Below, piece by piece: positions 46,982-58,689 of a stretch of 64,000 bases of DNA. The stretch spans positions 423,179,757 through 423,243,756 of the forward strand of contig NC_081415.1 in assembly GCF_030272615.1 (NCBI RefSeq), read 5' to 3'. The number at the start of each line of letters is the position of its first letter. The first letter of the stretch is position 1. Position numbers and translations under genes: made by a program. The stretch comes from Cryptomeria japonica (Eukaryota > Streptophyta > Pinopsida > Cupressales > Cupressaceae). Below the pieces are notes generated by a model. That model saw only the letters and a list, made by a program, of their open reading frames with translations, was not told the origin of the DNA and made no database searches.

Positions 46982-49900
46982 ATGGTCACTAATACAGAGC
47001 TGGCTAGAGAGGTGGAAGAACAGAAGGAGAAGAATAGACTCCTTGAAGAAGCTATGAGCGAGATAAGGGATAAACTGTAGGAAGTGGTGGATCAGAGGGC
47101 ACAAGGACCTTGGGGTGAAGACACCAAGGGTAAAGGCAAGAAGACTATAGACATAGATGACATTATCCCTGAACTAGATCCCTTGTTCAATGAATAACCT
47201 TTTGTGAAGGCTATTAAGGCCTTGAACACCAAAGCCTTTGAAGGATTGCCACATTTCAGTGGAAGAATGGGAATAGACACTGTTATGGAATGGATTGAGG
47301 GCATGGAAAACCACTTTGAGTGTGAGGCAGTGATAGAGGCTCAAAAGGTTAAAATTGCCAAATCAAGATTAAGGGGAGTAGCTTTGACATGGTGGAAGTA
47401 CCTGCAAGAAGAAAGAGTTAGTATGGGAAAGCTACCTATTGCAAATTGGAAAGCTATGGTGAGTAAGATTAAGGAGAACTACTTACCAGAGGATTATGAA
47501 GTCCAACTTCATAAGAAGAGACAAGGATTGAAGCAGAAGGATCTTGATGTGACCTCCTACATAGAGGAGTTTCAAAAGCTATGTCTTAGATCCAAAGTCC
47601 AAGAAGTTGAATCTACTAAGGTGGCTAGGTATCTAAGTGGCCTAAAGTGGAACATTTAAGAGGAGATAAGCCTATGGACTCCTACTACTGTTCAAAAATG
47701 TCATTAGCTTGCTGCCAAGGTAGAAGAGAGGAACAAAAGGAAAGGAGACTCCAATAATAGGGGTAGAGGCAGAGGTAGAGATCAAGTGAATCACCGAGGT
47801 GGTTACCAAAGCAAGGCAAATGAGCCAAGGAACTAAGGAGAAGCCAAGTTGACTAAGAATGGCTGTGAAACCTGTCTCAAAGGAGGACATTCTAGAGGAA
47901 GAGGTGCACAAGGTGGTCCAAATAGGGGTAGAGGTACCAGTAGAGGTAACTCCTTTTTTGCAACAATGAAGTGTTACAATTGTGGACAATTGGGACACTC
48001 GACATATAGATGCCCTGACAAGCCTACATCATCAAACAATGGAAAGAGGGTTGCATATACACATGAAGACTCTTCAAGTAGAAAGACACTTGAGGTGGAC
48101 CATATTGAATCAGAGATTGGGGAAAATCTGATGTTCAATAGGGTCTTGATAAGACAGCCAGTCAAGAGTGAACCTAAGCATAGGAGAGCACTGTTTAGGG
48201 TGAGGTGCAAGATTATTGGTAAAGTTTGCAAGGTGATAGTTGATTCAGGCTCAACTGACAATATCATATCAGAAGAGGCAGTCAAGAAGTTGAAACTCAC
48301 AAGGATACCCCACACTAACCCATACAAGGTGACATGGTTGAATCATGAGCAGAGTATGCTAGTCAATGAGCAGACTTGGGTAGAGTTTTCTATTGGAGGA
48401 TACAAGGATAAGATCCTTTGTGATGTGTTACCTATGGATGCATGTCACTTACTATTGGGAAGACCCTGGCAATTTGATAGGAAAGTGATCTATGATGGAG
48501 AGGAGAACTCCATTTCCTTTAAGAACGACAACAAGACCTTCAAGATTCAGTCTTTGACAGAGAATGAAGAGGGAACTTCAAGAACACCTAGTGTTCTATT
48601 GGCTACCGATAAAGAGTTTTTAAACTTGCTACATGAGGAGGAGATAGTGAAGTGTGCCATCTTTGTGAAGCCAAAGGAGGAAGAAGACAAGTTGTAGGCA
48701 GAGATACCCAAGGAGGTGAAGCACATGTTGCAAGAGTATAAGGACATAGTGAGTGATGGAGCACCTGCAACACTCCCACCAAGAAGGCATATAAGTCATC
48801 AAATAGACTTTGTTCCCGGTGCATCCTTACCTAACAAGGTTGCATATAAGCTTACACTTGATCAGAATAAGGAGGTAGCAAGGCAAGTGCACAAGTTATT
48901 GGAACAAGGACTTATTAAGAAGAGCATGAGCCCATGTGCAGTCCTGATAGTGCTAGCATCAAAAAAAGGAGGTAAGTGGAGACTTTGCACTGAATCAAGA
49001 GCAATCAATAGGATTACCATAAGGTATAGGTTTCCTATTCCTAGAATAGAGGATCTAATGGACTGTTTAGGAGGGGCTATGTATTTCACCAAGCTAGACC
49101 TTAAAAGTGGTTATCACCAAATAAGAATTAAGGAGGGTGATGAGTGGAAGACTGTTTTTAAAACCACAGAAGGATTGTATGAATGGCTTGTGATGCCATT
49201 TGGACTCACCAATGCTCCGAGCACCTTCATGAGGTTGATGAATGAAGTGTTGAAGGATTTCACAGGCAGATTTGTGGTGGTGTACCTAGATGACATTCTC
49301 ATCTATAGCAGAACCAAAGAGGAGCACCTTGAGCATTTGAGGTTAGTCTTAGAGAGGTTGCATGAGGAGAAGCTATCCATCAACCTAGAGAAGTGTGACT
49401 TCTTGAAGCAAGAGCTTGTCTACTTAGGATTTGTGGTGTCTAAAGGAACCTTGAAGATGGATCCAAGAAAAGTGGAGGCAATCTTGAATTGGCCTACACC
49501 CAAAATAGGGACTGAGGTTTAAAGTTTCCATGGATTAGCTCAATTCTATAGGAAGTTTGTGAGGAAATTCAGTGGCATATGTGCACCAGTCCTTGACACT
49601 ATCAAAGGAGGCCTTAAAACTAAGTTTAAATGGACTGAGCAGGCTGACAAAGCATTTCAATTATTGAAACAGGAAGTAGCCACAAAACCTATCCTTCTCC
49701 TACCTACGTTTGATAAACTATTCACTTTGGAGTGTGATGCAAGTGGAATTACAGTAGGTGGTGTGTTGAGTCAAGAGGGAAGACCTGTGGCATTTTTCAG
49801 TGAGAAGCTTAATGAAGCAAAGAAGAAGTACTCAACCTATGACCTAGAGTTGTATGCATTAGTTTAGTCACTAAAGAAATGGAGGCATTACCTACTCCCA

Positions 49901-51580
49901 AAGGAATTTGTAGTGTTCACAGACAACCAGGCATTGAGTTACATTAACACTCAAGAGAAGCTCAGCAATAGACATTTGAAATGGATGGAATACCTCCAAT
50001 CCTTCACCTTCACCATCAAGCATAAGAAGGGGCAACTTAATAAGGTGGTAGATGCCTTAAGCAGGAAGTTGTTGACAGTTCAAAAGTTACAGTTGTAGAG
50101 CATAGACATAGAAGGTTTCAAAGACCTCTATGAAGGAGATGAAGACTTCTCATCAGCTTACAAGGTTTGCAAAAAGTTTGAGAACCATTTCCATGGTGAG
50201 TATACAGATTACACTCTCCAAAATGGTCTCTTGTTCAAGGGTAACCAATTATGTGTACCTAGAGGATCCATGAGGGAGAACCTCATCCAAGAAAAACATA
50301 ATAGCAGTTTAAGTGGACACTTTGGAGTCAACAAAACCCTGGATTTAGTACAGAGGTACTACTATTATCCAAAGTTGCCAAGAGATGTAAAGAGGTATGT
50401 AGAGCAATATGGAGTGTGTCAAAGAGAAAAAGGAGGATCAAGCAATGCTGGTCTTTATCAACCATTACTGGTCCCTAACAGACCTTGGGAATGTATAAGC
50501 ATGGACTTTGTAGTAGGACTTCCCAAGACTAAAATAGGTATGGACAACATCTATGTAGTAGTAGAAAGATTTTCCAAGATGAGTTATTTCATACCATGTA
50601 AGACTACACATGATGCTAGCTATGTTGCACATCTCTTCTTCAAAGAGATTGTTAGGATTCATGGACTCCCTTTAAGAATTGTTTCAGACAGGGACAACAA
50701 GTTCATGGGTCATTTTTGGCAAACATTATGGAGGAGACTAGGAACTAACTTGTCCTTTAGCTCAGCTTACCATCCACAAACAGATGGTAAAACTGAAGTC
50801 ATCAATAGGGTGTTAGGCAATTTGTTGAGGTGTCTAACTAAGGAATATGGTCAGACATGGGACCTAATTATTCCTCAAGTAGAGTATGCATATAATGACA
50901 GTGTGAATAGAACCACTGGTAGAAGCCCTTTTGAGGTTGTGTATGGCAGACATCCAAGGGGAGTATGTGAGTTGAGAGACCTCAGTACTTTGGAGATGAA
51001 GAGCGGGCAAGCAGAGGACTTCACTCAAACCATCAAGGAAGTTCAAGAGCAAGTTAAGAAGGCCATCCTTGAATCCACTCAAAAACTGAAGGCCAAAGTG
51101 GATGAGAGAAGGAGAGAGGTTTAGTTCAAGGTGGGTGACTATGTGATGGTACATTTAAGCAAAGCCAGGATGCAAAGTGGTAAGCCTACCAAACTGCAGA
51201 TGAAGAGAGTAGGACCTTGTCAAATTCTGGCAAAATATGGTGAGAACACCTATAAGGTTGATTTACCTTCAGACTTAGCCATTTCACCAGTCTTTAATGT
51301 TGCTGATTTGGTAATGTACAAGGGACAGATAGCAAGGCAGACTGAAAACCAAGCTAAGGTATTACAAGACTTGGATGTAAATACCTTACCTCAAGTGAAG
51401 AAGCCTAAAGCAGAGGAGATCTTGGAATCAAGGGTGAAGAAGTCTACTAGACACCAGGTCTACATGGAGCACTTAGTGAAATGGGCAGATCAACAAGTAT
51501 CTGAAGCTACATGGGTGGAGGAGAGTAGGTTCAAGACACTTGGAATAGACCCAGCTCTCATTTCTTCTTCTTTTTCTTAG
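46982..51580 (+). pseudogene. gypsy-1 gag-pol, single frame with ten in-frame stops
   Basis: From the ATG at 46,982 to the stop at 51,578-51,580 one frame of 1,532 codons holds the whole polyprotein with no frameshift. Order: gag (HFSGRMGIDTVMEWIEGM, LRGVALTWWKYLQE); CCHC knuckle CYNCGQLGHSTYRC (about 47,973); aspartic protease IVDSGSTDNII (about 48,238) closing with LLGRPWQFD; RT (FTKLDLKSGYHQIRI, MPFGLTNAPSTF, catalytic VVYLDDILIYS at about 49,280); RNase H (LECDASGITVGGVL, FTDNQALSYI); integrase (GHFGVNKTL, MDFVVGLPKT, IVSDRDNKF, SSAYHPQTDGKTEVINR); and a chromodomain at about 51,417-51,545 (EHLVKWADQQVSEATWVEE). Stops: 47,078, 47,195, 47,657, 47,705, 47,834, 48,695, 49,520, 49,865, 50,096 and 51,122, all TAA or TAG. 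Confidence 0.92.
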
Positions 51581-51600
51581 TTATGTGCAGAGGGGGAGTA

Positions 51601-53167
51601 TGGTGCAGGAGCACCCTTTCAAGCTCTCCCTCCTTCTTGTTTTGTTGGTGTTATGCTTCTTATGAAGCCATTGTACATAAAATAATGAGCCATGTGCTCA
51701 TAGGTCCTAGGTAGGGTCCTAGTGGAGATCTTAGGGGTCATAAGTCAAGATTGTGATTTTCTTGAAAATGGAGGGTATGTGTGTCTTTGAGGTGTTTAAG
51801 GGTCCTTTATAACATTGTGGTGTCCTTAGGTTGGCCCAATGTGGGTCTAGGAGTCATGAAAAGTAACATTGGGAAAGTTGCTCAAAAGTTGCATGACAAC
51901 TTTTAAAAGTTGTCAAGCAACTTTTCCACCATGATGTCAAATTCTTTAGGTTAGCATGGAAAACCCTAGTATGGGCACACAGACTGAGGTATGGGTAGTA
52001 TAAGTATTTCCAAACCCTAAGTTAATGGGTTGGATGTCAGACATTGTACGACCCTAGCAAAAAGACTAGACTGAGACTGTAAAACTATTACCAGTCAGTT
52101 TGAATGAAGCAACCAAGCAAGTTAATGGATTGAGATACGTCCAAAACTGTGTGGAATGTATTTCATGGTGTAAAATAATTTTGTTTCAAGCAATTAGTTT
52201 AGGTGTTTATTTTCAGATTGAGTGTGTTTATAAATAGTTTGTAAATTGTCTTCTTACTGTCTAGTTTTGGACAAGATTGTGTAAATGGCTACATAACTCC
52301 ATTCCCCATTGTGGAACCACCATGAAACCATGGGGAATGAGAGTGAAGACCTTGTAACATACTACAAAACAAGAAAGGCCCTTGAAAATGTAGGGAGGCC
52401 ATCAAGAGACCCAATCCTAGGCGAGACTGAACAGTGCCCAGCTAGGAGAGGTTAAGTTGCAGAGGTCTTGGAGAGCAAGGTTGGATAGAGGAAAGTACAC
52501 CCTTTGGAGGAGGTATAGAGGAGTTTCTGAAGCATCATTTGTGTGAAGTAGGAGCCTCCACCAATCCAGACAAAGTGGCTAAAACACAAAATAGTTACTG
52601 TGACCCAGGCAGACCACAAAACCCTCACAAAACCCTTAAAAACCTCAAAATTTGCCCATGGCACTTTACGACCACTTGGAGGCCCAAAACCTAGAAAATC
52701 CTTGAGCCCTTTCCAATTGAATGGTATTCTATTTTGGGAGTTTGGGTTGTGTATGCATCGTTTGTGAGAGAAAGCCCTAAAGGACCGTGTACGAGGCCTA
52801 ATTGGTCCTAATCCTTGTAGCCCTGTTTTGTAAGAAAAAACACAAACCAGTGAAATCGATAGAAAGGTTGAAGGTAGAAACTTCTTGGGGGCACATGGAG
52901 GGATGTAAAACATGGTTTAAGACCTTGGAAGGTGTGGAACAAGCCTTAGCCCTTATTAGCCACAGTAAGGGATTTTGAGTCTCATGAGTAGATGAGACCT
53001 TAGGAGCAGCATAGCAACTCATTGGTGGGTGGATTGGGCAAGGTCAGGGGATTTATCAAGCAAGGGAAGTCATAGAGACCCTATGGTGTGGAGAGAACAC
53101 TAGGAGATCCCAGGGAAGGATCCAGGAGCATAGACTAGTCTAGTCTATCCCAAGCACCAACCCATCA
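51601..53167 (+). repeat. 3' LTR of gypsy-1
   Basis: It starts TGGTGCAGGAGCACC directly after the polypurine tract and ends AACCCATCA at 53,167. It carries the longer version (153 codons) of the minus-strand open frame also seen in the 5' LTR. It lacks about 20 bases present in the 5' LTR near 46,640. Confidence 0.9.
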
Positions 53168-53172
53168 ACAAC

Positions 53173-55775
53173 TTTGTTTCTTGATCAACCATGAAATTAG
53201 TCTGCTGCCAAGAAAAAATGCTCCACCGGTGGTGCTTTTTCTGTCATCCACATCTCTTACCCAATTAGCATCTATGTATGCACATAAGTCAAAATTTTCA
53301 TCTCTAGGATACCATAAACCAAGATTTGTAGTGCCTTGTAGGTACTAGAAAATCCTTTTCATTGCTGATTCATGATTTTATTTAGGATTACTCTGAAATC
53401 TTGAAACAATACATACTGCATTCATAATATCAGGTCTTGTTTATGTCAAATACAATAAACCTTGTATCATAGACTTGTATCTAGCTGGATTAACAAGTGT
53501 ATATTCATCCTTCAAAGATAATTTATCAGTTGTAGTCATAGGTGTGCTTACTGGTTTACAATTTTCAATGCCAAATTTCTTTAGTAATTATTTTAAGTAC
53601 TTAGATTGACATAGGAATATACCTTTATCAGTCTGTGAAATCTGCAATCCTAAAAATAATTTTATCTCTCCAATCATAGACATTTCAAATTCTTGCTGCA
53701 TTTTGTTAAAAAAGTCTTTACACAATCCATCTTCTCCTCCAAAGATTATATCATCAACAAAAACTTCAATAACAAAGATGTCATCATTAGTCACTTTGTA
53801 GTATAGATTGTTGTCAGCATTACCTTTAGTGTAACCAAGCTTCAAAATATATTTGTCCAATCTAGCATACCAAGCTCTAGGAGCTTGTTTCAATCCATAT
53901 AAAGCTTTCCTTAACCTGCAAACCATGTCTTTGTTATCTATCAAAGAAAATCCATCAGGTTGCTCAATGTAAACTTCTTCTTCAAGATCTCCATTCAAAA
54001 ATGCACATTTAACATCCATTTGATATACTTTATAGTTCTTGTGTGCTGCAAAAGCCAATAAAAGTCCGACTACCTCAATTCTAGCTATCGGTGCAAAGGT
54101 TTCATTGTAATAAATTCCTTCTTTATGTGAATATCCCTTACAAGCTAATTTTGCTTTGTTTCTGATTACTATACCATCTTAATTAAGTTTATTTCTAAAA
54201 ACCCATTTAGTTCCAATTATATTTTTGTCTTTAGGCCGTGGAACTAATGACCAAGTGTTATTCCTTTCAATTTGTTCCAATTCATCTTCCATAGCTTTAA
54301 TCCAATATTTATCTTCACATGCCTCATTAATTGATGTAGGTTCAATTTGAGAAATAAGACATACCTCTTCATTTGTCAATCTTCCTCTAGTCATAATTCC
54401 TTGAAATTTGTTTCCAATTATCTGATCTTCAGAATGATTCAATCTTACATACCGGGGTGTTTTTACTTTCTTTTGTTCTTCAGTGACCGTTGAATCTCCA
54501 GATGATGTCAGTATAACTGGATCACCATTCTCTACCAGTGTATTCACAATAGGTTTATTTTTTATTATCTCTATTTCTTGTTCAGAGTTAGTGTTTCTTG
54601 AATTTCCTCTAAACTGTTCATCAATCTTCACATTTGCACTCTCAACAATTTTCTGCAATCTCTTGTTAAAACATCTATATGCCTTTCTCTTAGATGAATA
54701 ACCAAGAAATATTCCTTCATCACTTCTAGGATCAAATTTGCCAATATACTCATCTCTTCTAATATAGCATTTACTTCCAAATATTCTGAAATATTTAAGA
54801 GTAGGAGTATTACCAAACTATAGTTCATTTGGGGTCTTATAGGTTTCACCTCTAATGTGAACTCTGTTGAATGTATAAACAAATGTATTGACCACTTCTC
54901 TCAAGTATATATGAGGTAGATTTGCTTCTGATATCACACTTCTGGCTGCATCCAAGATAGTTTTGTTTTTCCTTTCCACAACTCAATTCCTGCTGGGGTG
55001 TCTGGGGTGCTAATAACTGTCTTCTGATCCCATTCACTTCACAGAATGTATTAAATTCCTTAGATGTGAATTCACCTCCTTGATCTAATCTCAAACATTT
55101 TATTTTCTTGCCGGTTTCATTTTCTACCATTGCCTTGAATAGTTTGAATTTCCCAAATGCTTCAGATTTCTCTTTGAGAAAAGTAACCCAACATATTCTA
55201 GAATAGTCATCAATGATTAGCATAAAATATCTATCACCTTGTATACTTCTAGTTCTTGCTGGAACACATAAATTAGTATGAATTAAGTCAAGAACATTGT
55301 TAGACTTCTTCAGAATACTCTTGAAAGTTGCTCTAACTTGCTTCCCAAATTGACATTCCTTACATACCGGATTGTGAGGTTTAACAATCTTAGGTAAATC
55401 TCTAACTGCCTTAGTAGTATTGATTTTCACAATGCAATCAAAATCTACATGACAAAGTCTCTTATGCCATAACCAACTTTCATCAATATGTGCAATAAAA
55501 CATGCTTTCTCATTGTTGTTCAAATGAAAGATATTACCTCTAGTCTGATTACCGATTGCAATTTCCAAACCAGTTCTGTTTAAGATTTTGCATTTATCAT
55601 TCTTGAATTGTAACTGAAATCCTTTCAGAACTAATTGACCATCACTCAAAAGATTATGCTTCAAACCTTCAACATAGTAAACATTATTAGTATTGTGCTT
55701 ACCATCAAAAGATATAGTGCCTTTTCCTTTGATCAAAAAAGCTTTATCATCTCCAAATCGTACTAGACCTCCTAT
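53173..55775 (-). pseudogene. copia-3 pol: protease end, integrase, RT, RNase H start
   Basis: Reading leftwards from 55,775: GGLVRFGDDKAF and KGKGTISFDGKHNTNN (end of protease), GLKHNLLSDGQL, integrase zinc region (WHKRLCHVDF, CKECQFGKQ), core (IHTNLCVPARTRS, IIDDYSRICWV, DQGGEFTSKEF), then RT (TKWVFRNKLN, VYQMDVKCAFLNG, KALYGLKQAPRAWYARL, catalytic VFVDDIIFGG near 53,755) and the start of RNase H (TRPDIMNAV, STTGGAFFLG, SWLIKKQSC), where gypsy-1 cuts in. Stops near 54,179, 53,596, 53,443 and 53,370 and a shift near 54,985 are the main lesions. The first codons are lost at 55,776, where the sequence switches to an unrelated unit. Confidence 0.88.
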
Positions 55776-57110
55776 TGGGACTAATTAAATTTGAGTCAAG
55801 TTTAGAGGCCCATTTCAAAATTTTGCTCTACATGTCAGAAAAGTACCTAAATGAGTCAATTTGAATGACCTAGTTTGCGAGAGGGCAAAATGGAGCCTGT
55901 TGATTTTTAGAGGGTAAGGCTCGGGATTCATGTCCTACACCTTTCATTTGGCCTATTCAATGATGTGCAACTTTCAGAATTCAATTTGGATAAGTTTATG
56001 AGGTACCCATTTTGAGGGGTGATCTGAAAGTGCATTTTAGGCACAAATGCAGATTTTATTGAGTAGCCTACTTTGGGTGCTTATATCTTTTTCTCTGTTG
56101 ATCGTCATGAATAATTTCAAAATGGATTAAATTCTATGCATAAATGTGAGTCAGCTTATAAAATTTCAAGTCCTAACTAATCCATTTGCAGTTTGTGTGT
56201 TATGGCAAGTCCCTGTTTAGACAACTAGTCGGAGCCCTATTTTGCACAAGTGTAAAAGTTGCCTCAGTAAGCGTCATGCCATAATGTTTGTTCTAGGATA
56301 ATGTCAGTATAAATGATGAGCTATGTTTAAAATTTAAAGCCTTTATCAATGCGTTTGATCGGTTTTCAAAAGGATTCATTTAGCTATCATTTTCAGTTAT
56401 CCGCACTTCCATCATTATATAAGTTAATGTAGCCATTTTTGTGAGCACGCTGTTTGCATCTTGTTAGTCTGGAGATTGAACTGAGAATTCTAAGTTTTAA
56501 TATGTACTTAAAGGTACCCGTGTTTCAAATTTGAGGGCCTACGGAGGTCATTTGGTATTTTTGAGAAAGACATCATGTGTTGCTAGGACATTGACTTCAT
56601 CAGGTCCGCAGTGTCGACAAAGCCAGTTGGGCATTTTCGCCAGTTAATATCTCTTTTCTCGGGACTCATTTTGAGAAACCGTTTGGTAGATTTCATGCTT
56701 GTATATCAAAGTATACGCCTGTCGGATGGCGAGCTCCAAAAAGGTGTTTTGACAGGTTTGAAAATTATGTCTTCATGATTAAATGCGAAAATGTGGCGTA
56801 ATTGCCTGAAGGTTGTAAAATGTGGATTAATGATCCGAAAATGATGCCGATCATTTCCAGAGATATGTTTGAGGTCTGTGAAGTATTGCAGAGGTCAGTT
56901 GCATGAAAATGAAATTTTTTTTAGTCGGACCCACTTGGGGGCCCGACCTGGCTTATGCTCATGGATTAATTTTATTGGCGACTTGGCTCACTAAATTTTT
57001 TTTCAGATTATCTAAATGCGGATTTTGATTATGAGACATGTTATAAGAGTGATGATGGTAAATACAAACTCAATGGTAGTGGTAATGGAGAAAAATCAAT
57101 TTATAAGGGC
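55776..57110 (+). other. Start of an unclassified unit that breaks copia-3
   Basis: At TGGGACTAATTAA (55,776) homology to copia protease stops abruptly. The following 1.3 kb has no gene and resembles LTR DNA of long-LTR Ty3/gypsy elements, with mixed composition and phrases such as ggcattttcgccagttaat. A candidate primer-site-like ttggcgacttgg lies near 56,976. I could not find a matching end or a target duplication, so whether this is an LTR of the gag element at 61,361 or a separate transposon is open. Confidence 0.4.
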
Positions 57111-57113
57111 TCT

Positions 57114-57590
57114 CCATGAACTCGAAGTCTTTCAGAGAAAAGGGAAGAAAGTTGTGAAAATGAATTGCTTGAGTATTATGGTCTAAAGGAACAGGAAGCA
57201 AGCATTGGTGAATTAGAGAGGCATCTCAAACTTAATGGAGTTGAGATTGAAATGCTTAGTTTAAAAATAAATACTTTGGAAGCTCAAAAGAAGAAAATTG
57301 AAGAGGAATTAGTGGAAGTTTTTTTAGTTAACAGAGAGCTTGAATGTGCCAGATCAATCATTGAGGAGCTTCAAAGACAGATACAAATGGATTTTTAAAG
57401 AGTCAAATGAACAACTTCATATGCTTCAACAAAGAATCATAGTTCTAGAAGTTAAGGAGAAAGATGCTTTTGAAAAGAATTTTCAATTGGAGAAGAAATT
57501 GCAAACATTGAAAGAACTTTCAATAAAAATAAGGCAAATGCAAGTGCTGCGTTGTATGCATAAGAGGCATAAAAAACCTTAGCAATGCTA
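57114..57590 (+). pseudogene. CHUP1-like coiled-coil gene fragment
   Basis: The plus-strand frame from about 57,120 gives ELLEYYGLKEQEASIGELE, followed by HLKLNGVEIEMLSLKIN, EELVEV and SIIEELQRQIQMD. This is the hallmark of the N-terminal coiled-coil segment of CHLOROPLAST UNUSUAL POSITIONING 1 and its relatives (LLEYYGLKEQE, then a second 'EIDMLN.TI' and 'ELQRQIQ' block). CHUP1 sits on the chloroplast outer envelope and links plastids to actin. After one frameshift near 57,390 the heptads go on (EQLHMLQQRIIVLEVKEKD, NFQLEKKLQTLKELSIK), then degrade by about 57,590. Only about 155 residues remain. A TGA lies at 57,117. It is a host-gene exon copy, not a functional gene. Family assignment is from memory of the motif and is strong. 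Confidence 0.8.
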
Positions 57591-58096
57591 TTAGCTGGTA
57601 TTAAGCCAAACCCCCCTCCTTCAGTGTGGCATCCTACCTGTTATGTGTGCGTGGTGAAGAAGGCTGGAATGGTGCTGGTGGCAAGTTCTGAAAGTCATTC
57701 AAAATCAAAGAAAATGCTATTTTCCCTCCTGCGCAGTGGCATATAAAAGGCAGCAGAAATTTCAAATAAATTGCAATGCAATTTTCAGGTGTTAAAATTG
57801 CAAATTCCCCCCCTCTGTCGTGGAAGTAAAAATGAAAAGTTTTTAAAAAATCTTTAAAGCAAATGCACTTGACATATGTAAAATTTTTCACAACCTTTGC
57901 CAGTTATCCTTGCTGTGCATGGAAATAGGGAAGGTTTTTGAAAATTTTAAAATTTTAAAAATTGAAATACCAATATCATCTCCTACGCAGTAGTAATAAA
58001 GTGGGGCACATTTAAAAGTTTTAAGCAAATGTTGTTTGCAGGTGTAATTGTTTCCTCTGTGTGGTGCGAAAAGATCTTGTGAGCTAAATTTCAATA
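57591..58096. repeat. Degenerate tandem-like sequence between the two gene fragments
   Basis: Related phrases recur: aaatctttaaagcaaatgca (57,851), aaaagttttaagcaaatgtt (58,012) and, beyond the next fragment, aaggtttttaagcagatgca (58,503). Phrases of the type tcctgcgcagtgg / ctctgtcgtgg / tcctacgcagtag / tctgtgtggtg also recur. They may be decayed repeats of an element or intron-like spacer. No coding frame was recognised. Confidence 0.4.
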
Positions 58097-58387
58097 TTGA
58101 TTATTAAACATTATGGCTATGGAGTCTACTTTGGAAAGATATTATTATGGTGGGGAGTATTTGTAGCTTCATTGGCTGTACTTGGAAGCTGGAAGTGGAT
58201 AGCAATTATTGGAGCAGCCTTCATCTCACTTCTGCTACTCATTCTAAGGGCCATACCATGGCTTGAGTATTCAGCAGATAAGAAATTTGGTGGCTTTGCT
58301 GAGTACCAAGATTACAAAAGGATAACCAATCCATTACTTCTTCTTCCGCCAGTAGTTCATGCAAGATTGCCATCACTGTTCAAATAA
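58097..58387 (+). pseudogene. DUF1295 / steroid 5-alpha-reductase-like C-terminal fragment
   Basis: The open frame has two hydrophobic spans (ILLWWGVFVASLAVLG and IAIIGAAFISLLLLILR). Its ending ESADKKFG-type (here EYSADKKFGGFAEYQDY), then NPLLLLPPVV, and a normal stop at 58,385-58,387, is the conserved C-terminus of plant DUF1295 membrane proteins related to 3-oxo-5-alpha-steroid 4-dehydrogenases. The conserved YFGEILLWWG is seen as YFGKILLWWG. About 90 residues are left of a family usually near 300, and sequence before the YFG motif does not match, so it begins at an exon or capture boundary. It is uninterrupted, which suggests recent capture. Same strand as the CHUP1-like fragment. Confidence 0.78.
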
Positions 58388-58689
58388 GTTTTTCTTTTTG
58401 AGTTTCCCATATACAGCTGAAAGCTGTCTGCTAATACGACATCTAAAAAAAAGGGGGGCTCTCTATGCTCTGTGCTTGTGGCTTGGTATGGATAAGGGCG
58501 TAAAAGGTTTTTAAGCAGATGCAATGAAAGGTAAAAGCAACTCCAAGCGATGCAAGATCCAAAAATCGCCATTAAAGCTGTGCAGAAAGCTTCAAAATGA
58601 AGTTCCAGGCAAAACTATTTGTCCCACATTGGATGGGCGATGAGGATTTTTGATATTTAAATGCACAAACACACTCATCTAATATGTCA

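Larger units (their letters stand above)
45317..53167 (+). mobile_element. gypsy-1: full-length Ty3/gypsy chromovirus inside copia-3
   Basis: This 7.85-kb element has LTRs of 1,586 and 1,567 bp, an initiator-Met primer site, one gag-pol frame with a terminal chromodomain, and a polypurine tract (agagggggagta, about 51,589-51,600). ACAAT (45,312-45,316) and ACAAC (53,168-53,172) flank it, a 5-bp duplication with one change. Removal restores the copia-3 RNase H reading KKQSC-TSLST. The two LTRs differ by few substitutions plus an indel of 9 bp and another of about 20 bp, so insertion is fairly recent. Confidence 0.92.
43539..55775 (-). mobile_element. copia-3: minus-strand Ty1/copia element, interrupted twice
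   Basis: The 3' LTR is at 43,539-44,599, the polypurine tract and pol C-terminus lie to its right, gypsy-1 interrupts RNase H (45,317-53,167), and pol continues to the protease region at about 55,775, where the sequence changes abruptly. TAGAA (43,534-43,538) lies outside the LTR. Gag and the 5' LTR are not in the window and should lie beyond 64,000 if the break at 55,776 is an insertion. The pol is less decayed than in copia-1, so this is a younger insertion, in agreement with its nested position. Confidence 0.85.

Noticed and set aside
57634-58094. Minus-strand frames of 85 and 68 codons
   Set aside because: Overlapping degenerate repeats, no motif, opposite to the captured fragments.
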